Source of the DNA: Pagrus major
Taxonomy: Eukaryota; Chordata; Actinopteri; Spariformes; Sparidae
NCBI RefSeq assembly: GCF_040436345.1
Contig: NC_133223.1
Location: 13,724,113 to 13,788,112, forward strand
DNA length: 64,000 bases
Direction: 5' to 3'
In this document: positions 58,320 to 64,000 of the stretch, piece by piece
Layout of the letters: each line of letters opens with the position of its first letter
Position numbering within the stretch: position 1 is the stretch's first letter
Notes under the pieces: generated by a model
The model's input: only the letters and a program-made list of their open reading frames with translations
Told to the model about the DNA's origin: nothing
Database searches by the model: none
Program-made: the position numbers and the translations under genes

Positions 58320-59060
58320 TAGATGCGTGCGAAGGGCATTTTCATAAATATGGCCTAAGGACTTTCATAATGCAACCAACTCAATTAATTTCCTTGCTGC
58401 CGCTGTCCACTTTGAGTCGCACTAGAGGAAGAAAGCCCAGTTAACTCAGTAAACAACTCTGTTGTGAAACACATCCTTCCTGTCCACTTTCTTATTTCAT
58501 TACCATAAAAAGTTTTGTTTGCAAAAAGCCAACCACTGTCTGACAAAAATAAACTGAACTGACCGCATTTCATAATTGCAAGATAATTGCTTACAACTTG
58601 CTTGGAAGTGATAAAGGCAAATTAAATGTCAGAGAAAAGGGAGACACATTTTTTCATTATTTGCCAAATATAATTATGAGGAAGCATTATACCACATCTG
58701 CTTTTCGTCGGCCTGTTTTGATGTGGTTATATCATTTGCAGATAAAATCCCTCAGAGATAATTTTCAGAACAACCAATATGTCAGGGGAGGTGTTTGGTA
58801 ATAGACCATCTGACAGCTGTTAAGAGTGGGGATTAACATGAAAACAGCCACAGAGATTCTGTCTCATTATTCGTGGCCCTGCTGCGCCATCAAAAGCAAA
58901 AAAATTACATAAGTAATTAACAAAACTGCAGGGAACAATGGAAAGAGAGCGTACAGTTATGATTAAATCGAATCTACCACCAAGCAACAGTTGGATCTTT
59001 GTGTTTATGTGAGGAAACAAGTGAATTTTAATTACGTTGATTCACGCCCACAGGTTTTGT
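58320..59060. other. Repeat-free stretch, candidate conserved non-coding DNA
   Basis: No repeat signature or usable frame is seen. The sequence is balanced, rich in TAAT/ATTA cores, and has CAGCTG (E box), TGACAG and CATCAAAAG words in close order. This texture is usual for developmental enhancers, but that is an inference from composition only. Confidence 0.3.
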
Positions 59061-61055
59061 TGCTAAGTAAGTGAAACAGGGTCAATTGTGAACAAAATCG
59101 ATTTTGTATAGACAAAGAAAAAATCTCAACAACTACTGAATTAATTGCCATGAAATTTTGCACAAACATTTATGGTCCACAGAGGATGAATGCTGCTAAC
59201 TTCATTGAGGTACACATTTGTGGCTTTAAGTGAAATGTCTCAGCTATTAAACTATCTGATGGATTGACATGAAAGTTTTGTTGTTGTTGCTCACTCACCA
59301 AGATGTTGACCATTGTAAATTGTGTAGTTGCTGAACTTCAGCATGTAAGTGAGTAATGTCACTGTGAACATGTTAGCATGCTGATGTTATCGTTCAGCTC
59401 AAACCACAGATGTGTCTGGCAGCGGCGCTTCACGGTCTGAAAAGTGAAGCCACCGCAGAAGTGCCTTAAACCTGCATTTTTTTAATGGCCAGGAGTGGGC
59501 AACTTAACTGGTATCAAAAACAAGTCTGTTGAGTGTAAGCTTATGAGAAAATTACAATACTTCCCACTTGATTTATTAACTCAATAAACAGTTTATAGTC
59601 TAAATCGCTAGTTTCAAGTCTTCTTTAATTCAGCATGGTGTTCATTTTTTCAAAATGATGATACCATTTAGAGTAGATTAGAGGATAAAGCAGAGAATGC
59701 TTTAGGCCGTGGCTGATTGACAAGTTGTTACCACATCATTTCCTTGAGCTCTAAGTCACATCCAATCAGGATGTCCTCCCCATCTCCAACCTCTCATCCA
59801 AATGACTCAAAAAACCAATACGGTGATGGGCATTAAGTCAAACTTGAGGCTTTGAAATGGCTTCAAAAACAAAAATGTAAATAATTTAACAAGAAAAGAA
59901 AATGCATCTAGTTTACAGAGTATTTAACAGTCTACAGAGCCTATGTGTTAAGGGTCTGCTTCTGTTAATAGATCACAGTTTATCTCTATGATGTGCTTTA
60001 TTAACTCAATGTTTTGCTATTCTATTTACAAAGCCTTTGATAACATTGTTTTGGCCTGGCGAAGCTACCAGATAAAAGCTGGGTATGTTGATTGTGATTT
60101 TTGCTTTTGATCTGGATGGCATAATGGAATTCAGGTAATGTACACACAATAGTCATATCAAAAGCATCTTGAAAATGCCCAGTATATCAGTACCACTACT
60201 TTTCATTTACATATCTACTTTATATGTCGAAATCTACCAAGCACATTGCCTTCACCAAAGGAAAATAATAGACATACTTATATATAATTTAATTTTGAAA
60301 AAGGTTACTCCTATATGCCTTCACCTTATGTCTAAATCACATATCTTGTTATTCTAAAATAAGGAAACTCTGGGAAGGCCAGAATAACTACACTTTAATT
60401 TCTCCTTCAAAAAATGAAAAAACAATGTGTTAAAATAAATGTATCATCAGACGCATACACACCAAACCAAGCCAAAATATGGCTTCACGCTTTCATCAAC
60501 AGGTCATTTTCACAGAGGACATTGTGACATGTCACAGTGGGAATGGGTGTAGATAATAAAATAATATGAATGATGGCTGCAGTTGTTTGAGCTGTGTGCA
60601 GAGAAAAAGGGCATATTTTAAAACATCATCGCTAGTTCACATATTACAGTCCCTGCTCGTTAGAGGTGTTGGGAGAAGTACGCAATGACTAGCAATAGAG
60701 CATCCTCTGAAATTCAGATGCTGTGACAGTGCAGACTGTCTAGTCTGGAGTGATTAAAGGTTAAATGTTTTCATCTCTCTGAAAAAAAAATCATTGAGGG
60801 CATTTCTTCACATCTACATTCATACCATAGACTGTAGCCTATAAAAACATGCACATAGCCCCCGTGAGGTCATCTGTCAGGTCTGTGAAGCTCAGTGTGG
60901 TGGCTCCAGCTGTTGCCATCTTGGCACTGCCTGACTCCCTTTAACTCCTGGCTAATCCAAAAATGGGCAAAGACATGGAGTGGTGGAGCTGAGGCGGCCA
61001 AATGATGCCTGACAGCTAGCTAGACAGCAAGCTGTCACTCAGAGCTAGCATACAC
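59061..61055. other. Intergenic DNA with dispersed-repeat fragments
   Basis: 59120-59400 holds the dispersed fish repeat with CAACTACTGAATTAATTGCCATGAAATTTTG and ACATGTTAGCATGCTGATGTTA. 59415-59480 (GAAAAGTGAAGCCACCGCAG, AGTGCCTTAAACCTGCATT) is the reverse of the fragment at 19345. 60855-61000 is another common repeat (GGCTCCAGCTGTTGCCATCTTGGC). Nothing coding is supported. Confidence 0.5.
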
Positions 61056-61400
61056 TTAAAGGTGCACTTTGTAGTTTTGGGAAAGAATTTTTAATTACTG
61101 ACTGTTATTTTATGGCGAAAACAAACTAAATAATAAAACTCTCTTTGTTTTCATGACTGAATAAACTGAATAAACAAACCGACCTTAAAGGACAAAACAG
61201 CTTCATACTGTTTTACTTTGTGTTTTTACTTGCTAGCTTCAAACAGTGTTCTGGGGAGCTTATTTTCCTCTGTGAACAGCTTGTTTATTCAGTTTTGGAA
61301 AAAATTCATATTTCTGAGTTTGTCTTATTACCTCATTAATATTTTAAATATTACAATTCTGAGTTTGGATTTCTTCTCCAAAACTATATAGTGCCCCTTT
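61056..61400 (+). mobile_element. MITE family B, near complete copy
   Basis: TTAAAGGTGCACTTTGTAGTTTTGG at the left is complementary, with mismatches, to CCAAAACTATATAGTGCCCCTTT at the right. The interior matches 30070-30352, including GCTTCAAACAGTGTTCTGGGG. No coding capacity is seen. Confidence 0.85.
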
Positions 61401-62339
61401 GATCAAGTTTTATCATAATCTAAGTGAGCAATTTGTATAAAAATTCTGCCCCCAGTTGTCATGAACTGGGATATTAGCTATACACAGCTTATGTGATTAG
61501 CCACCGGATCGTGACGTTGGGCTGCGTTTCTCCAAAAGTTGAGTTGGCTTCAACAGGAACCCCCTGCGGACTAGCCAAAACGACTACCTTCATTAAAATG
61601 AATGGGAAAACCTGCGTTTTTGCTGCAATGCCGGATCCAATGTGAATTCATCTTAATTTTTCAGCCCAGGAGGTTGCTTTTTGACACTTACCTTTTGAGC
61701 GCCTTTTCAATGATTTTTTTACCATGAATCCTTTGTATCCCATCAGTGAGCAGAGTGCATTTGATTCAGATTTTTGTCCGTGAGTTTCAAACTGCGAGGT
61801 AGAAAAGCTGGCTTTAAAACGATTGTATGATATCAAAACAAGCTAATTAATGATCTGCTGAGTGTGTTGTTAATCTCACCTAGACAACATCAGCAACCGT
61901 GTGCCCTTTCACAGGACTGTCACATTATAAAAACATCCTGGCAGTGATATTAAGGAACAACAGCATACATACAGGCATAAAAGCAACATCATACACCCGC
62001 AGTGTGATGTTAGCACATGCACAGATTGCCTGCAAGAACAACAGAAATGACTGCTTCAGTGACTTAAGAGAGAAGCAACTATCAAGATTCTATTTTGTTA
62101 AGTTTTACAAATAAACACTACATGCCAGATACATCTCAGAATATAAAAAAATCTAACATTCCTCCAGTGTGCTTGACTCAGCCAAGCACTACTGCTCATT
62201 TGGTGCTTTATGAGATGAACAGGTCAGTCATCTGGAACAACTTCTCACCAAAATAGACCAAAACACGTTTTAAAATTGAAAGTAAAAATAACTAAGTAAT
62301 GTATCAGACAGCACGTAGGAGCCAGACATCATATTAATT
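61401..62339. other. Intergenic DNA, mostly unassigned
   Basis: 61490-61640 looks like a dispersed repeat (CAACAGGAACCCCCTGCGGA, CAAAACGACTACCTTCATTA). The rest is not recognised. Confidence 0.4.
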
Positions 62340-62870
62340 TATCTATATGCCTCAGGCTCAGTGATTGCAGCAGGTTATGTTTCATTGCTGTGCCATTATA
62401 TTCTGCTTGGCCTGCACTTTTCATTGCAACATATTCAAATAGCGCATTTAAAGCCCTTTAAAATGCAATCAGAAGATGCTGACTGTTAAGGAATGTGGCG
62501 GTCACAGTTAAAGCATCTTTTGAATAGTGTCCTGCTTTAAATTGCCTTTCATCATTGCTTTGAATTATTTCCTTCAAAGAAAAAATAGTCAGCAAACGTA
62601 TTTCAGTCCTTATCAGGAAGCAGGACTTTACATAAACAGTTATCAGCAGCCCACACATTTCTTAACACAATTTCTTTAATACACTTCCTGTTATTACAGC
62701 ATTCATAGCACAGTGATCTATTATTTAAAATGGTGAGAACATGTGAAAGTGCCCACTGGCTCTCTGAACCATTCGGAAGTGAGTGAAGGAACATATGACT
62801 GAGCTGATCAGAAGACTACGTGGAGTGAATTTTGAAGTGCTCTTAGTAATACACAAATATTAGAATGGGA
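62340..62870. other. Repeat-free stretch, candidate conserved non-coding DNA
   Basis: It has no transposon or frame. CTTTGAATTATTTCCTTCAAAG at about 62558-62579 is a near-palindrome with two TCF/LEF-like CTTTGAA words facing each other. Conservation cannot be judged without other genomes. Confidence 0.3.
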
Positions 62871-62886
62871 ACACGATGTCTGTCTT

Positions 62887-63195
62887 TTAAAGCAGCATTA
62901 TCTAACTTTTCCCCCTTAAACTAACAGCTTCAAAATCCTGTTGATGGTGCAGTGTCTTGTAACAGGGTGAATGGTGTCTCTGTCACTTGTTTCTAACTAT
63001 GTAACTTAAGTGAGAGGGTAGGATCACAGCGTTACATACATGTTTTCTTCATGATACAAGTTTTCAACACACAACATTGTTATGACGTAGTGAATTTTGT
63101 TTGTAGTTAGCACCTACATTACGTCTGACAAATTGTCACAGACCTGGGATTCTTATTTACCACAGTGTACATAACATAACACAATGTTGCTTTAA
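62887..63195. repeat. MITE-like element, family A, copy 2
   Basis: The ends are TTTAAAGCAGCATTATCTAA and CACAATGTTGCTTTAA. Internal blocks (GTGAGAGGGTAGGATCACAG, CAAGTTTTCAACACACAACATTGTTATGA, CACAGACCTGGGATTC) match copy 1 at 181-537 in the same orientation. Confidence 0.7.
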
Positions 63196-63310
63196 GTTTT
63201 TATGCCTACTGACTAAAGTTATATAGTGCTCAGACATGATATCAGCCTGATAATAGCCGGACCAGACAGATGGTAATAAACACGGGCGTCAGTCGGAACA
63301 AACAAACATT

Positions 63311-63488
63311 TTATTTTGTGAATAGTGTGTAATAAAGGGTGACAAACAACGCTGCCTCTGGGACGCCTGAGATAAATTCCACCACATATTCCATGGTGTT
63401 GACCATTAGGAGCACAGAGTGCTCTCTGTGCACAACTATAAACATGTTGAAGTGAAATGATGTTGTTGGGTCCACGAGGTGGATCTGT
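63311..63488 (-). other. Possible terminal coding exon of an unidentified gene
   Basis: A good splice acceptor on the minus strand (TTTTCTCTGTTTTACAG) opens a frame of 57 residues that starts IHLVDPTTSFHFNMFIVVH and ends ALFVTLYYTLFTK. The stop codon overlaps an AATAAA hexamer (63310-63315). The upstream exon would lie beyond or near the window edge. I do not recognise the protein. A stop inside the poly(A) signal is unusual, so a non-coding exon or chance frame is as likely. Confidence 0.25.
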
Positions 63489-64000
63489 AAAACAGAGAAA
63501 AGGGTCACAGTTGTTTTAGGGGGGGCTTTCCTAACATAAGACAGTCAGAATCATACACACCACTTCATGCGGTTGTGTGTTCTTGTTTCCAGCAGTCAGT
63601 CCCTTATCCTCCTTCCCAGTGACATTTTTACATTTTTGTTAATCTTTAATGGAATTATTAATGGATCATTATTTTAAAAAAATCAGCCATATTTAGGTGG
63701 CTAGTATCTATGAGTGAGTACAAAAGACGACTGTTGGGCCTCGGCAGAAGTATGTGCTCGACTGAGTGCCATTCTATTTTCTAAATGCTGCACGTGTTGT
63801 CACATTGTTGAAGATGTTTTCTTAATTTGCTTGTATTTGACATATACATTTTTTCTTTCTTAAGTTGCAGCGTGTTGATCATAGGACTGCTTAACATGCA
63901 CAGTGTTATGTCTTCTGTTTCTGTTCAGCAGTTTGACAAAAGCCTCCTCATTTAGAGACCACTGATGACATCACTACATGCACTGTAAACACTGGTGCTT
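63489..64000. other. Window end, nothing recognised
   Basis: AT-rich sequence without a supportable exon or repeat. Confidence 0.4.

Noticed and set aside
1-64000. CRISPR arrays, operons, prophage or bacterial systems
   Set aside because: The sequence is vertebrate. The direct repeats seen are microsatellites or transposon copies without regular spacers.

Overview
The window is vertebrate nuclear DNA, most likely from a teleost (ray-finned) fish. It is AT-rich, its genes are split into short exons with canonical GT/AG junctions, and it is dense in repeats typical of fish: hAT-like and Tc1/mariner relics, foldback MITEs, tRNA-derived SINEs, 5'-truncated LINE tails, and CA, GAAA and TAC microsatellites. 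There is no operon structure, and almost all long open frames are chance frames in introns or repeats. I reconstructed the genes by joining exons by eye. Gene identities rest on remembered family sequences, not on a database search.

Three protein-coding genes are supported. (1) 3285-3705, plus strand: a two-coding-exon otospiralin-family gene (96 residues, signal peptide). (2) 9323-15842, plus strand: a four-exon augurin gene (ecrg4, 145 residues), a secreted prohormone-like protein. (3) 16859-51824, minus strand: a complete fifteen-exon uxs1 gene (421 residues), the Golgi UDP-glucuronate decarboxylase that makes UDP-xylose. ecrg4 and uxs1 converge tail to tail, with their poly(A) signals about 120 bp apart. 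This pair is also adjacent in human (2q12), so the block looks conserved. Otospiralin lies elsewhere on human chromosome 2, so its place here is a synteny point worth checking.

Layout: 1-2.9 kb is repeat-bearing intergenic DNA. 2.9-4.1 kb is otos. 4.1-9.3 kb is intergenic. 9.3-16.1 kb is ecrg4, with a large foldback transposon in intron 1. 16.2-51.8 kb is uxs1; its 10-kb intron 9 and neighbouring introns hold most of the mobile elements, including a 73-bp perfect palindrome and, in introns 7 and 8, two hAT elements with intact 8-bp target-site duplications and decayed transposase. 51.8-52.4 kb is the uxs1 5' region. 52.4-64 kb is intergenic, with a LINE 3' end, a mariner relic, several MITEs and two repeat-poor stretches that could be conserved regulatory DNA. 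A possible terminal exon on the minus strand at 63.3-63.5 kb is not identified.

The genes do not form a pathway. uxs1 supplies the sugar donor for proteoglycan assembly. ecrg4 and otos encode small secreted proteins. I saw no evidence for a new multi-gene system. The unusual items are structural DNA features, a Pro-to-Ser change in a normally invariant loop of UXS1, and a possible alternative N-terminus of the otospiralin gene.
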